DNA of 64,000 bases, taken from assembly GCA_035507155.1 (NCBI GenBank), contig DATJOK010000056.1:1-64000 (forward strand), written 5' to 3'. Within the stretch, counting starts at the first letter, position 1. Every line of letters starts with the position of its first letter. The notes under the pieces are model-generated. The model was not told the DNA's origin. It saw only the letters and a program-made list of their open reading frames with translations, and ran no database searches. The stretch is from DASZHJ01 sp035507155. GTDB lineage: Bacteria > Pseudomonadota > Alphaproteobacteria > ATCC43930 > CGMCC-115725. Positions 1 through 9,547 of the stretch are shown piece after piece. The translations under genes were made by a program, and so were the position numbers.

Positions 1-1623
1 ATTCACGGCGACTGGTGGAAACGGCTCGCGGCGATGCCGCTGCCGGCCGGCGCCGACGACGTCGGCTGGCAGCTCGCGGTCGTGCTCAGCACCGAGGGCG
101 AAGATGCCGTCATCGGCCTCGCCAATCACACCGTCGGCCGCATTCCCGGCGCGGAGCTGACCTGGGCCCGCAAACCCTTGCAGGATGCCCGGGTCGGGCC
201 GCCGCCGCGCAGCGCCGCCGACGTGTTCAGTGCCGGCGATGTGGTGCTGGTCGAGCCGCTCAAGGTCGAAGCGGCGGCGAAGGACGCCGGCAAGGATGCT
301 GCGGCCGTCAAGGTCAAGGCGAAAGCCGCCGCCGCTTCCGTGCCGCTCTATGGCTTGCGGCAGATCCCGGCGGTCTCCGGCGCGATCGTGGCAATCGATC
401 CGCACACCGGCCGCGTCCTCGCGATGAGCGGCGGCTTCAGCTACGAGATGAGCCAGTTCAATCGCGCGATCCAGGCCAAGCGGCAGACCGGCTCGGCGAT
501 CAAGCCCTTCATCTACATGGCGGCGCTCGACCACGGCTATACGCCGTCCTCGGTCATTCTCGACGCGCCGATCACCATCGATCTCGGACCGGGCCAGCCG
601 CCCTGGACGCCGAAGAACTTCGACAACAAGATCTTCGGCCCGACCACCATCCGCGTCGGCCTCGAGCAATCGCACGATCTCATGACCGTCCGGCTCGGCC
701 AAGCGATCGGCCTCGATACCGTCGCGGAGGCGGTGGAGCGGTTCGGCATCATGGACAAGATGCCGCGTGAGTACTCGATGCTGTTGGGCGCCGGCGAGAC
801 GACCGTTCTGAAGCTCACTGCCGCCTACGCGATGCTGGTCAACGGCGGCAAGCGGATCACCCCCACCTTCATCGACCGCGTGCAGGACCGCAATGGCACC
901 ACGATCTACCGGGTCGACCAGCGACCCTGTCCGGGCTGCGACAACGTGGACTGGGACAGCCAGCCGCCGCCGGAGCTGAGCGATCCGCGCAAGCAGATCG
1001 AGGACCCGGCCACCGCCTACCAGATCGTGCACATCCTGGAAGGCGTGGTGGAGCGCGGCACCGGCCGCATCGTCGCCTCGGTCGGCAAGCCGCTCGCCGG
1101 CAAGACCGGCACCAGCAACGGCCCGAACGACACCTGGTTCGAGGGCTTCTCGCCCGATCTCGCCGTCGGCGTGTTCGTGGGCTTCGATCAGCCGGCGACC
1201 CTCGGCGCGCGCGAGCAGGGCGCCACCGCGGCGGCGCCGATCTTCCGCGACTTCATGGCGGGGGCGCTCAAGGACACGCCGGGCATCCCCTTCCGCGTGC
1301 CGCCGGGGATCCGCCTGGTGCGCGTCAACGCCACCACCGGGCAGCTCGCCAGGGCGGGCGACCGTCCGGTGATCTTCGAGGCCTTCAAGCCGGGCACTGA
1401 GCCCACCGGCGACGAGCCGCCGGTGGTGGTGGGCGACGTCACGCCGGCGGAGTCCGACGAGCCGATGTCGACGGCGCCATCCGACAATACGGACGCGGCG
1501 CCGGTCAATCTCTCCTCGGCGCCGGCGCTGCCCGCCGCGCCGAGCCCGACGCCGTCCACGCCGGCAGTGGCGCCGGCGCCCGTGCGCACCGCTCCCGCCA
1601 GCGGCACGGGTGGGCTATACTGA
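1..1623 (+). CDS. mrcA: Class A penicillin-binding protein 1A, 3' part
   Basis: This is the C-terminal 540 residues of a bifunctional peptidoglycan glycosyltransferase/transpeptidase. The reading frame is open at base 1, so the glycosyltransferase domain lies outside the window. The visible part starts in the OB-like insert (about residues 1-115) and continues into the transpeptidase domain. The SxxK box is SAIK at residue 165 (bases 493-504) and the KTG box is KTGTS at residue 368 (base 1102). The second active-site box reads S-H-D at residue 224 (base 670), where the family has S-x-N. The last roughly 90 residues are a low-complexity Ala/Pro/Thr tail. It would act at the periplasmic face of the inner membrane. 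prfB follows 46 bp downstream on the same strand. Confidence 0.95.
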   Translation: MHGDWWKRLAAMPLPAGADDVGWQLAVVLSTEGEDAVIGLANHTVGRIPGAELTWARKPLQDARVGPPPRSAADVFSAGDVVLVEPLKVEAAAKDAGKDAAAVKVKAKAAAASVPLYGLRQIPAVSGAIVAIDPHTGRVLAMSGGFSYEMSQFNRAIQAKRQTGSAIKPFIYMAALDHGYTPSSVILDAPITIDLGPGQPPWTPKNFDNKIFGPTTIRVGLEQSHDLMTVRLGQAIGLDTVAEAVERFGIMDKMPREYSMLLGAGETTVLKLTAAYAMLVNGGKRITPTFIDRVQDRNGTTIYRVDQRPCPGCDNVDWDSQPPPELSDPRKQIEDPATAYQIVHILEGVVERGTGRIVASVGKPLAGKTGTSNGPNDTWFEGFSPDLAVGVFVGFDQPATLGAREQGATAAAPIFRDFMAGALKDTPGIPFRVPPGIRLVRVNATTGQLARAGDRPVIFEAFKPGTEPTGDEPPVVVGDVTPAESDEPMSTAPSDNTDAAPVNLSSAPALPAAPSPTPSTPAVAPAPVRTAPASGTGGLY

Positions 1624-1669
1624 TCTTCAACACGACGACTTTGAGATCATCTTCCATCGAGGCATGAGC

Positions 1670-2816
1670 ATGCGCGCTGAACACCAAGCGGCTGCCGACG
1701 ACATCAGACGGTCGTTGGCACTGCTGAGGAGGCATCTTTGACTGGGACCATTCGGTCCGCCGCCTAGCCGAGCTCAACGCGCTCGCCGAGAACCCGAATC
1801 TCTGGGAGAAGCCCGCCGAGGCGCAGAAGCTGCTGCAGGAGCGCAGCCGCCTCGAGCGCGGCGTCGAGGGCTATCGCAAGATCGAGCGCGAGCTCGAGGA
1901 CACGCTCGGGCTGATCGAGCTCGCCGAGGCCGAGAGCGACGACGCCATGGTGCGAGACGCCGAGCAGACTCTGGCGCGGCTACGCGAGGAGGCCGGCAAG
2001 CGCGAGCTCGAGAGCCTGCTCTCCGGCGAGGCGGATGCCAGCGACTGCTACCTCGAGGTCCACGCCGGTGCCGGCGGCACCGAGGCGCAGGACTGGGCCG
2101 AGATGCTGCTGCGCATGTACACCCGCTGGGCCGAGCAGCACGGCTTCAAAGTGGCCTGGCTCGAGGAGAGCCCGGGCGAAGAGGCGGGGCTCAAATCCGC
2201 CACCGTGCAGATCTCCGGCGAGAACGCCTATGGCTGGCTCAAGACCGAGAGCGGCGTGCATCGCCTCGTGCGCATCTCGCCCTATGATTCGGCGGCACGG
2301 CGGCACACCAGCTTCGCCTCGGTCTGGGTCTATCCGGTGGTCGACGACAAGATCGAGGTCGAGGTGCAGGACAAGTACCTGCGCGTCGACACCTACCGCT
2401 CCTCGGGCGCGGGCGGCCAGCACGTCAACAAGACCGACAGCGCCGTGCGCCTTACCTATACGCTCCCCGGCACCGACCCGGTGGTGGTGGCCTGCCAGAG
2501 CGAGCGCTCGCAGCACCAGAACCGCCATCACGCCATGGCAATGCTGAAAGCGCGGCTCTACGAGATCGAGCTGCAGAAGCGCGAGGCGCAGGCCGAGGCG
2601 ATGAACGCCACCAAGACCGATATCGGCTGGGGCCACCAGATCCGCTCCTACGTGCTGCAGCCCTATCAGATGGTGAAGGATCTGCGTACCGGCGTGGAGA
2701 CCAGCAGCACCGGCGCGGTGCTCGATGGCGATCTCGACCGCTTCCTCGAGGCCTCGCTCGCCCAGCGGATCAAGGGCGCCGATGCGGCCGCCAGCGAAGC
2801 GGCACAGTCGGGCTAG
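1670..2816 (+). CDS. prfB: Peptide chain release factor 2, programmed +1 frameshift
   Basis: RF2 releases the peptide at UGA and UAA codons. The first 23 codons run in one frame from ATG 1670 (GAGG at 1659-1662) to an in-frame TGA at 1739-1741. The rest is read in the +1 frame from GAC at 1740. The joined product is about 381 residues, close to the family length. The peptidyl-hydrolase motif GGQ is in SGAGGQHVNKTDS, and the stop-codon recognition loop reads SPY rather than the SPF of the Escherichia coli protein. A second possible start lies at 1664. The gene is convergent with the FHA-domain gene, only 3 bp apart. The frameshift is the known autoregulatory device of prfB and should not be read as a mutation. 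Confidence 0.96.
1727..1741 (+). promoter_or_regulatory. prfB programmed frameshift site
   Basis: AGGAGG (1727-1732) acts as an internal Shine-Dalgarno sequence, followed after three bases by CTT TGA (1736-1741). This matches the classic RF2 arrangement, where slow reading of UGA at low RF2 allows a +1 slip on CUU. The nucleotides are seen directly; the function follows from the well-studied prfB mechanism. Confidence 0.95.
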
Positions 2817-2819
2817 AGG

Positions 2820-3800
2820 TCAGTCTTCGAGAAAGAATAGCGTGCCGCCGCCTTGCGGCTCCGTGCTGCGATCGTGGTCGAGGCTGGGCTTGAGCTGCAT
2901 CGCTTGGGCGAAGAATGCGTCCTCGCTGCGGAGCGGAGCCAGACGGAACGCCGGCGGCATCAGGCGACGGACGTAGTCCTGCTGGCTGTTCCCGGAGCGC
3001 ATCTCCGATTGCGAGAGCGTCTGGGTTGCAAGCGCGATGGCGAGGACGCCTCCCACCACGCCGCTCTTGAGCCAGAGCCGCGTGGGCCCGATCGTCCGCA
3101 AATGCAGGAAGCAGACCACCGCCAGCAGGGTCCAGGTGCCGATGTAGCGGTAGGCCTGCATCGCCTGTGCCGAAAAGGCGTAGGCGGCGACTTCCAGAAA
3201 CTCGCCATAGAGCCGATAGATCAGCATGCCGGCAAGCGCGATCAGCAGGTGGCGCTCGAAGCGCGCCTGACTCCCGAAGATGCGCGACAGCACCGCCCAG
3301 CCGGCGGTCCAGGCAGTCACCAGGAATGCCAGCACCAGGCCGGCGGTCAGGAACGTGTAGAGCTTGGTCTCGCCGGTTTCCTCGAGCCACTGCGAGAGCG
3401 CGGAGAAGCCGAGGATCGCGACCGCCAGCGCCGCTGGCGCGGGCCAGGCCGGGAACTGTCCGGTTTGTGGGCGCGCCGACGGTACCGCGTGGCTGGCGGG
3501 GCGGATGCGCAGATAGGTCTGGCCGATCCGGATCGGATGCTCGCCGTCGAGCGCAATCCGCTGCTGCCGCGTCTTGCCGTGATCGGCGAAGGTGCCGTTC
3601 TCGCTGCCGAGATCCTCGGCGACGAGCGCGCCGACGGCATCGCGCCGGATCGTCAGGTGATGAGCGGCCACATAGGGGTCGTCAATCACGACGTCGTTGT
3701 CATAGCCCCGGCCGATCCGTACCTCGGGCCCGGCGCAACGGTGGCGCGCCAGGACATCCCGGTGCCGGGACAGGACTTCGATCCAGATTATTTCGTCCAT
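2820..3800 (-). CDS. FHA-domain membrane protein
   Basis: This 326-residue protein starts at ATG 3800, overlapping the end of the protease gene by 13 bp. It opens with a forkhead-associated domain (about residues 8-100) that shows the expected signatures: RIGR at 28-31, His47/His48 in the SxxH position, and SENGT around Asn68. Such domains bind phosphothreonine peptides. About five hydrophobic segments follow (roughly residues 125-290), so the FHA domain probably faces the cytoplasm with the rest in the inner membrane. A longer frame exists upstream but lies inside the protease gene and is rejected. The overlap with a secreted protease gene suggests a two-gene unit. The ligand is unknown. Confidence 0.85.
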   Translation of the reverse strand: MDEIIWIEVLSRHRDVLARHRCAGPEVRIGRGYDNDVVIDDPYVAAHHLTIRRDAVGALVAEDLGSENGTFADHGKTRQQRIALDGEHPIRIGQTYLRIRPASHAVPSARPQTGQFPAWPAPAALAVAILGFSALSQWLEETGETKLYTFLTAGLVLAFLVTAWTAGWAVLSRIFGSQARFERHLLIALAGMLIYRLYGEFLEVAAYAFSAQAMQAYRYIGTWTLLAVVCFLHLRTIGPTRLWLKSGVVGGVLAIALATQTLSQSEMRSGNSQQDYVRRLMPPAFRLAPLRSEDAFFAQAMQLKPSLDHDRSTEPQGGGTLFFLED

Positions 3801-5110
3801 CTGACCGCTTCGAGGAAGCGCCGGGAGAGCGCGATCGCATTGTCGTAGCTGACGGCCTGCAGGCCGAGGCGGGAGACCAAGGCCCGTGTGCCGCTGTCCT
3901 GGGTCACGATCAGGACGGAGACGTCGTATAGCCCCTCGAATTGCCGATAGGCGCGCGCGCACCAGACGACGCGCAGAGGCGGGTGCTCGCTTTCGGGCTT
4001 CGCGGCGACGAAGCCCTCCTGGCAGCGTGGCTGGGTCTGCCATTTCTGCGCCCAGCCGCCGGGCCAGATCGCCTGGCTCTTGCCGGAGAGGAAGGCCGAG
4101 AACTGGAACTGGTTGAGATCGACGCTCTGCACGTAGGAGTGATCCAGATGGATCAGGCCGGTGCTGAAATCATTGGCGACGAACAGGCGGGTATCGCTGT
4201 TGCAGTTGGTGCTGTTGATCGCCGCCCGCGGCTTCGGCAGCTGTCCGGCATTGGTCTGCGCCCAGCAAGTGAACCACGGCGCGCCACTCTCGGCCGCCTG
4301 ATAGGGGCCGAACGTCGCCGGCCGGAAGCCCATCTCGTTGATCGACTTGTAGAGGCGTGCCTGCCATGCCGAGAGTTGGCGGCCGATCTCGGCGCGAAAA
4401 TCATCGGGCGGCGGCTCTTGATCCGCCTCGACGCGCTTGAGCAGCGTGGCCGCATGGCCGGCGGGCACCAGGAAGCTCACGAGTTCGCCGCCGATCTGCT
4501 TCGAGACGTTGATGCCGGCGATGCGTCCATCGACGGTGACGGTCGGTCCGCCGCTCATGCCGGGGTTGACCGCGCCGGAAAAATGAATGCGGTCTGTATA
4601 GCTGCGCTCAACCAGCCCGTTGTAGGTGCCCTCGACGATGGTGAAGCCGAGATCCAGCGGATTGCCCATGGAATAAAGGCGCTCGCCGTTCGGCAGCTCG
4701 CCGCTGACCCCGCGCGGGTCGAACTGAAGGTAGGGCTGATCGCGCCGGTCGGTGCGCACGATCGCCAGATCGTTCGCGAGGTCGATGGCCAGGAGCTTGA
4801 GGTCGCCGCTCTTGCCATCGGCGGAGGCGTATTCCAGGCGATAGGTCTTGGGCTCCAGCGCGTACTGCGACACCACGTGATAGTTGGTGATCGCGAGCCC
4901 GTCCGCGCTCACCAGGAAGCCGGAGCCGATCGAGGATTGTCGGCCGGCGGCGGCGACCAGCGTGCGGATCTGCAGCAGCTTCGGCCGCGTCTCCGCGTAG
5001 ATGCGTTCCGCGGTGGAGGAAAGCGATGCGGCCGGCTCCTGCGGCTGCGCCTGCGCCGTGGCGACGCCGAGCGACAGCGTGAGGAGCAGCGCGGCCAGGA
5101 CCCGTCCCAT
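3788..5110 (-). CDS. Secreted trypsin-like (DegP-type) serine protease
   Basis: This 440-residue protein has a signal peptide (MGRVLAALLL... ending near AQAQ, residue 22). A chymotrypsin-fold domain follows with a complete triad: His78 in TNYHVV, Asp114 in ANDLAIV, and Ser186 in GMSGGP. No PDZ domain is obvious. The C-terminal half (about 250-440) holds several cysteines and matches no family I recognise. The chosen ATG at 5110 begins at the signal peptide; an in-frame ATG at 5173 would add 21 residues. The downstream FHA gene overlaps by 13 bp, implying translational coupling. Likely periplasmic or anchored; substrate unknown. Confidence 0.85.
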   Translation of the reverse strand: MGRVLAALLLTLSLGVATAQAQPQEPAASLSSTAERIYAETRPKLLQIRTLVAAAGRQSSIGSGFLVSADGLAITNYHVVSQYALEPKTYRLEYASADGKSGDLKLLAIDLANDLAIVRTDRRDQPYLQFDPRGVSGELPNGERLYSMGNPLDLGFTIVEGTYNGLVERSYTDRIHFSGAVNPGMSGGPTVTVDGRIAGINVSKQIGGELVSFLVPAGHAATLLKRVEADQEPPPDDFRAEIGRQLSAWQARLYKSINEMGFRPATFGPYQAAESGAPWFTCWAQTNAGQLPKPRAAINSTNCNSDTRLFVANDFSTGLIHLDHSYVQSVDLNQFQFSAFLSGKSQAIWPGGWAQKWQTQPRCQEGFVAAKPESEHPPLRVVWCARAYRQFEGLYDVSVLIVTQDSGTRALVSRLGLQAVSYDNAIALSRRFLEAVRWTK

Positions 5111-5244
5111 CGGGCGAAGCTTCGGGGCTGAATAAGTCAGGAAGATGGCTGACGTCCAATAGCCGTCCGGCATTGCCGCGGCGCTGTCACGGGGGCCGCA
5201 CGATAGCGTGGAGAACGCGGGCCCGGCAAGCCGTAGGCGGCCCC

Positions 5245-6027
5245 TTACGCGGGCGTTTCCGGACGGTCGGCAAGCGGCTCATAGAAGGCGGCCGCGAAGC
5301 CGGCCTCCGCGCGGGCCTCCCTGTTGAACGGCGGCTTCAGCACGCCGCGGAAATGACGCCTGACGAGATGGTGATAGGTCTCGATCGGCGACCGGCCCTG
5401 CCGCGCGCATGCCCACTCGAACCAGCGTCGCCCGGCGGCGACATGACCGATCTCGTCCCGGTAGATCACCCGCAGGATCGCCGCGCTCTCGTCGTCGCCG
5501 CCGAGGTCGAGGCGCCGGATCATGTCTGGCGTCACGTCGAGGCCGCGCGCCTCCAGCACCAGCGGCACCACCGCGAGCCGGGCCAGCAGGTCATGGGCAG
5601 TTGCCGCCGCCGCCTCCCAGAGCCCGTCATGGGCGGGAAGATCGCCATAGCCGGCACCGAGCTCGGCGAGGCGGGCGGCCAGGAGGGAATGGTGCAGGGC
5701 CTCCTCACCGGCGACATTGACCCAATCGTCGAAAAAGGTCAGCGGCGGCGCCTCGGAGGCGAAGCGCGCGACCAGATCCCAGGCGAGGTCGATCGCATTG
5801 AGCTCGATATGGGCGAGCGCATGGAGGAGGGCGACCCGCTTCTCGCGCTCGCCGCCGGCGCGGCGCTTCGGCATCTCGCGCGGCGGCAGCAGCGGCGGAC
5901 GCTCCGGCCGTGCCGGGCGATCCGGCGGAACCGCGTCGCCGATCTCGGCAAGGTCGCCTGCGCGCCAGCCCGCGGCGGCGGCACGGGACAGCGCAACCTT
6001 CGCCGCGGGATCGGCGGTGCTGAGCAC
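5245..6027 (-). CDS. DUF455 ferritin-like protein
   Basis: This protein of about 260 residues belongs to the DUF455 family of ferritin-like four-helix proteins. It carries the expected acidic and His residues along helices, such as HIELNAIDLAWD, VAGEEALHHSLL and YRDEIGHVAAG, which look able to bind a di-metal centre. The start is uncertain. The first ATG/GTG in frame is GTG 6027, but the family-like sequence (SELPASTLTGAAVAV) continues upstream to about 6072, overlapping the end of bcp. A rare CTG start coupled to the bcp stop is therefore possible. It lies in a minus-strand run glnE-bcp-DUF455 and probably shares the transcript. Its reaction is not established. Confidence 0.85.
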   Translation of the reverse strand: MLSTADPAAKVALSRAAAAGWRAGDLAEIGDAVPPDRPARPERPPLLPPREMPKRRAGGEREKRVALLHALAHIELNAIDLAWDLVARFASEAPPLTFFDDWVNVAGEEALHHSLLAARLAELGAGYGDLPAHDGLWEAAAATAHDLLARLAVVPLVLEARGLDVTPDMIRRLDLGGDDESAAILRVIYRDEIGHVAAGRRWFEWACARQGRSPIETYHHLVRRHFRGVLKPPFNREARAEAGFAAAFYEPLADRPETPA

Positions 6028-6068
6028 AGCGACCGCGGCGCCGGTGAGCGTGCTGGCGGGAAGCTCGC

Positions 6069-6533
6069 TCAGAGCGCCTGCACGGCCTCGAGCACTTCCT
6101 CCACATGACCCGGCACCTTCACCTTGCGCCAGAGCCCGCGGATGATGCCCTTGCCGTCGATCAGGAAGGTGGCGCGGTCCATGCCCATGTATTTGCGGCC
6201 ATACATGCTCTTCTGCACCCAGACGCCATAGGCCTTGGCGACCTCGGTGTCCTCGTCGGAGGCGAGCGTGAAGGGCAGCTGGTACTTCTTCTTGAACTTG
6301 TCATGGGAGGCCACGGAATCCTTGGAGACGCCGATCACCGTTGCACCGGTCTTGGAGAAGTCCGGCAGCGCATCGCGAAAGCCGCAGGCCTCCTTGGTGC
6401 AGCCCGAGGTGTCATCCTTCGGATAGAAGTAGAGGATCACGTTCTTGCCCTTGAGCGCCTTCAGCGACGCCTTGCCGTTGCCGTCGGTGGGCAGGGTGAA
6501 GTCGGGCGCCTTGTCGCCGATCTCCAAGCTCAT
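6069..6533 (-). CDS. bcp: Thioredoxin-dependent peroxiredoxin (Bcp/PrxQ type)
   Basis: This 154-residue cytoplasmic peroxidase of the BCP/PrxQ class reduces hydrogen peroxide and organic hydroperoxides with thioredoxin. The peroxidatic cysteine is Cys45 in DDTSGCTKE and the resolving cysteine is Cys50 in the same helix (CxxxxC), as usual in this class. The length is normal. ATG 6533 overlaps the glnE stop (ATGA), so translation is coupled to glnE. DUF455 follows immediately. Confidence 0.96.
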   Translation of the reverse strand: MSLEIGDKAPDFTLPTDGNGKASLKALKGKNVILYFYPKDDTSGCTKEACGFRDALPDFSKTGATVIGVSKDSVASHDKFKKKYQLPFTLASDEDTEVAKAYGVWVQKSMYGRKYMGMDRATFLIDGKGIIRGLWRKVKVPGHVEEVLEAVQAL

Positions 6534-9500
6534 GCGGTCTCGTCCTCCGTCGCTTTCGTTCTCGGTGGCTCCTCGATGCCAAGCCGCCGCCGCGCGGCGC
6601 TGGCGGGTCGCGTCACCAGGGTCGCGTAGCAGGAGCGAACCCGTGCCGCCGCGGCGCTCATATCCGCCTTGAGATGCTCGAAGTCAATGGCGCCGGTGCC
6701 GCCGGTCAGAATCTCGCGCAGCGCCGTCGGCGCCGCCGCCTCGTCGAACGGCTCCTCGACGCAGAGCTTGATCAATCCCTGGACGTTCCGCCAGAGGTCG
6801 AGCGCCTCCAGCAGGCTGGTCGTGGTGCCGCGGTCCAGCAGCGATGCCTCCATCAGCGCCTGCAGCGCGGCGCCGCTGTTTTGCCGCAGCACCGACGGGT
6901 GATCGTGCGCGCGGCGGAGCTGCAGATATTGGGCGATGAACTCGATGTCTACGAGGCCGCCGCGGCGGTGCTTCGCCTCCCAGATCGGCGGCCGGAGGTG
7001 CTGCTCGGCGATGCGCTGGCGCATGTCGGCGACATCCACCACCAGCCGGTCGGCGTCGCGCGGCCGCGTCAGGATGGCGCGGATCTCCGCCATCACGCGC
7101 TCGGCAAGCGCCGGTGATCCTGCCACCGGCCGCGCCCGCGTCAGCGCCATGTGCTCCCAGGTCCAGGCGCTCTCGGCGTGATAGCGCTGGAAGGCGGCGA
7201 AGCTGGTAGCGAGCGGCCCTTTGGTCCCGGAGGGCCTGAGCCGCATGTCCACCTCGTAGAGCGTTCCCTCCGCGGTGAGCGCGGTGAGCGCGTTCACCAT
7301 GCGCTGCCAGAGCCGCATGTAATAAGTGGAAACCGGCAGCGGCCGCGGACCATTCGAGCTTTCGCCCTCATCCGGCGCGTCGTAGATCAGGACGAGGTCA
7401 AGATCGGAGGTCACAGTCATCTCGCGGCCGCCGAGCTTGCCGAGCGCGATCACCGCCACCTCGCCGCCGGCGATGCTGCCGTGCGCGCGTGCCATGTCCG
7501 CCGTGATGCGCGGCAGCATCGTCGCGATCACCGTCTCCGCCACGTCGGCGAAATGGGCCCCGGCGATCGGACCGTCGATCAGGCCGCGGATGATCTGGAC
7601 GCCGAGCTGGAAGCGCTTGTCGTGCGTCCAGCGTCGGGCGATCTCCAGCAGGTCCTCCGTGTCGCGCGCGGCATCCAGCAGCGTGCCGAGCTCGCGCGCG
7701 AGCGTCACTTGCTCCGGCAGCGGATCGAGAAAATCCGCGCTCAGCATGCCGTCCAGGAGGCTCGGGCGCTGCGCGAGCTGGTCGGCGAGCCTCGGCACCC
7801 CGCCGATGATCTCGGCGACCATATGGAGGAGCGAGGGGTTGTGGTGGAAAAGCGAGAGGATCTGCACGCCGGCGGGCAGACGCTCCAGCAGCTGGTCGAA
7901 GCGGCGCAGCGCGGCGTCGGGGCTCGAGGTGCGCCCGAAGGCTGCGAGCAGGGTGGGGATGAGCTCGGTCATGAGTTCACGGGCGCGCTGGCTGCGCATG
8001 GCCCGGTAGCGGCCATGGTGCCAGCCGCGGACCATGGCGGCCACCGCCGAGGGATCGGCATAGCCGAGGCCGCGCAGGGTCGACAGCGTCTCCGGATCGT
8101 CCTCGCTGCCGGTGAAGACGAGATTTCCGGAACCGGAAAGCGATGGCGATTCCTCGAAGAGATGGGCGTAATGCCCTTCGACGGTGGCGAGCTGCGCCAT
8201 CAGCTCGGCGCTGAAGTCGGCAGCCGAGCCGTAGCCGAGGAAGGTCGCGATCCGCGCGAGCCCGATCTCGTCGTTCGGCAGCGAATGCACCTGCTGGTCC
8301 TCCACCATCTGCAGGCGGTGCTCGACCCGCCGCAGGAAATGGTAGGCGCGGGTCAGCTCCTCGGCCGCGCGCGGCGTCACCCTGCCGATCTCGGCAAGCG
8401 CCGCGAGCGCCGCGCAGGTGCCGGGAACCCGGACTGCCGGCAGCCGGCCACCCCAGATCAACTGTTGCGTCTGAGCGAAGAACTCGATCTCGCGAATGCC
8501 ACCGCGGCCCAGCTTGACGTTGTGGCCGAACACCGCGATGCGGCCGCCGCCGCGATGGGCGTGGATCTGTCGCTTGATCGAATGAATGTCCTGGATCGCC
8601 GCAAAGTCCAGATTCTTACGCCAGAGAAACGGCCTGAGCTCGGTGAGAAAGTGCCGGCCGGCTTCGATATCGCCGGCCACCGGCCGCGCCTTGATGAGCG
8701 CCGCGCGTTCCCAATTCTGGCCCGCACTCTCGTAGTAGGTGAGCGCCGCCAGCACCGAGAGCGCCGGCGGCGTGGAGGCGGGATCCGGCCGCAGCCGGAG
8801 ATCGGTGCGGAACACGTATCCTTCCTCGGTGCGCTCGTCGAGGAGCCGCACGAGGTCGCGGGCGACGCGCGCGAAGAGCTGATGCGGGCTGTGGCGGCCG
8901 GTGTAGCGCACCCGCTCCGTATCGAAGAGGACGATGAGGTCGATGTCGCTCGAGTAGTTGAGCTCGCCGGCCCCGAGCTTGCCCATGCCGAGCACGATGA
9001 AGCCGCTGTCGCGGGCGGGATCCTCGGGATGGCGAAGCTCCAGTTCGCCGTGCTCGGCGGCTGCCCGTAGCAGGTGTCGAACGGCGGCCGAGAGCGCCGC
9101 ATCGGCGATCCCGGAGAGTGCGGCGGTAACCCGCTCCAGCGGCCACCAGCCGGCGACGTCCGCCACCGCCACCGCCAGCGCCGCGAGGCGCTTGCCGACG
9201 CGCAGCCGCCGCATCAAATTGGGGCGCTCGCGGTCCTCCGCGAGATCGCGATTGAGCGCTGCCTCGACTTCGGCGAAAGTAGTGTCGGGTCCACGTTGGA
9301 CAAGCCGCATCAGGAAGCCCGGCTCTCTGAGACAGCATTGGGTGAGGAACGGGCTGTTGCCGAACAGTGCGGCGAGCAACCGGGCGCCACTGGCGTGATC
9401 GGCAAGCGCGCGCATGGAGTCTGCGAGGGCGTCGTCGCCGATCTCGTCGGCAAGCTCGCGCCAGCGCGTTACGCCGATCGCGGCGAGAGCAGGGTTGGCG

Positions 9501-9547
9501 GGCGCGGGCAGATTCTCAAGGTCAAGCAACGGTAACGACGGACGCAT
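6530..9547 (-). CDS. glnE: Bifunctional glutamine synthetase adenylyltransferase/deadenylylase
   Basis: GlnE controls glutamine synthetase by adding or removing AMP in response to PII, in the cytoplasm. The protein is 1005 residues, close to the family norm. Two nucleotidyltransferase domains are visible. The N-terminal deadenylylase has GMGKLGAGELNYSSDIDL around residues 188-204; the C-terminal adenylylase has GKLGGREMTVTSDLDL near residue 700. A long helical domain lies between. The ATG at 9547 shares its bases with the ATG of the divergent AsmA-like gene (CATG at 9545-9548). No clear ribosome binding site is seen upstream of it, so a later start cannot be excluded. bcp overlaps the stop by 4 bp. 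Confidence 0.96.
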   Translation of the reverse strand: MRPSLPLLDLENLPAPANPALAAIGVTRWRELADEIGDDALADSMRALADHASGARLLAALFGNSPFLTQCCLREPGFLMRLVQRGPDTTFAEVEAALNRDLAEDRERPNLMRRLRVGKRLAALAVAVADVAGWWPLERVTAALSGIADAALSAAVRHLLRAAAEHGELELRHPEDPARDSGFIVLGMGKLGAGELNYSSDIDLIVLFDTERVRYTGRHSPHQLFARVARDLVRLLDERTEEGYVFRTDLRLRPDPASTPPALSVLAALTYYESAGQNWERAALIKARPVAGDIEAGRHFLTELRPFLWRKNLDFAAIQDIHSIKRQIHAHRGGGRIAVFGHNVKLGRGGIREIEFFAQTQQLIWGGRLPAVRVPGTCAALAALAEIGRVTPRAAEELTRAYHFLRRVEHRLQMVEDQQVHSLPNDEIGLARIATFLGYGSAADFSAELMAQLATVEGHYAHLFEESPSLSGSGNLVFTGSEDDPETLSTLRGLGYADPSAVAAMVRGWHHGRYRAMRSQRARELMTELIPTLLAAFGRTSSPDAALRRFDQLLERLPAGVQILSLFHHNPSLLHMVAEIIGGVPRLADQLAQRPSLLDGMLSADFLDPLPEQVTLARELGTLLDAARDTEDLLEIARRWTHDKRFQLGVQIIRGLIDGPIAGAHFADVAETVIATMLPRITADMARAHGSIAGGEVAVIALGKLGGREMTVTSDLDLVLIYDAPDEGESSNGPRPLPVSTYYMRLWQRMVNALTALTAEGTLYEVDMRLRPSGTKGPLATSFAAFQRYHAESAWTWEHMALTRARPVAGSPALAERVMAEIRAILTRPRDADRLVVDVADMRQRIAEQHLRPPIWEAKHRRGGLVDIEFIAQYLQLRRAHDHPSVLRQNSGAALQALMEASLLDRGTTTSLLEALDLWRNVQGLIKLCVEEPFDEAAAPTALREILTGGTGAIDFEHLKADMSAAAARVRSCYATLVTRPASAARRRLGIEEPPRTKATEDETA

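Noticed and set aside
1739..1741. In-frame stop in prfB suggesting a pseudogene
   Set aside because: The AGGAGG and CTT TGA context is the known programmed frameshift of RF2, and the rest of the gene is intact.
7151..9070. A 639-codon plus-strand frame inside glnE
   Set aside because: It is a shadow of glnE; no ribosome site or domain supports it.
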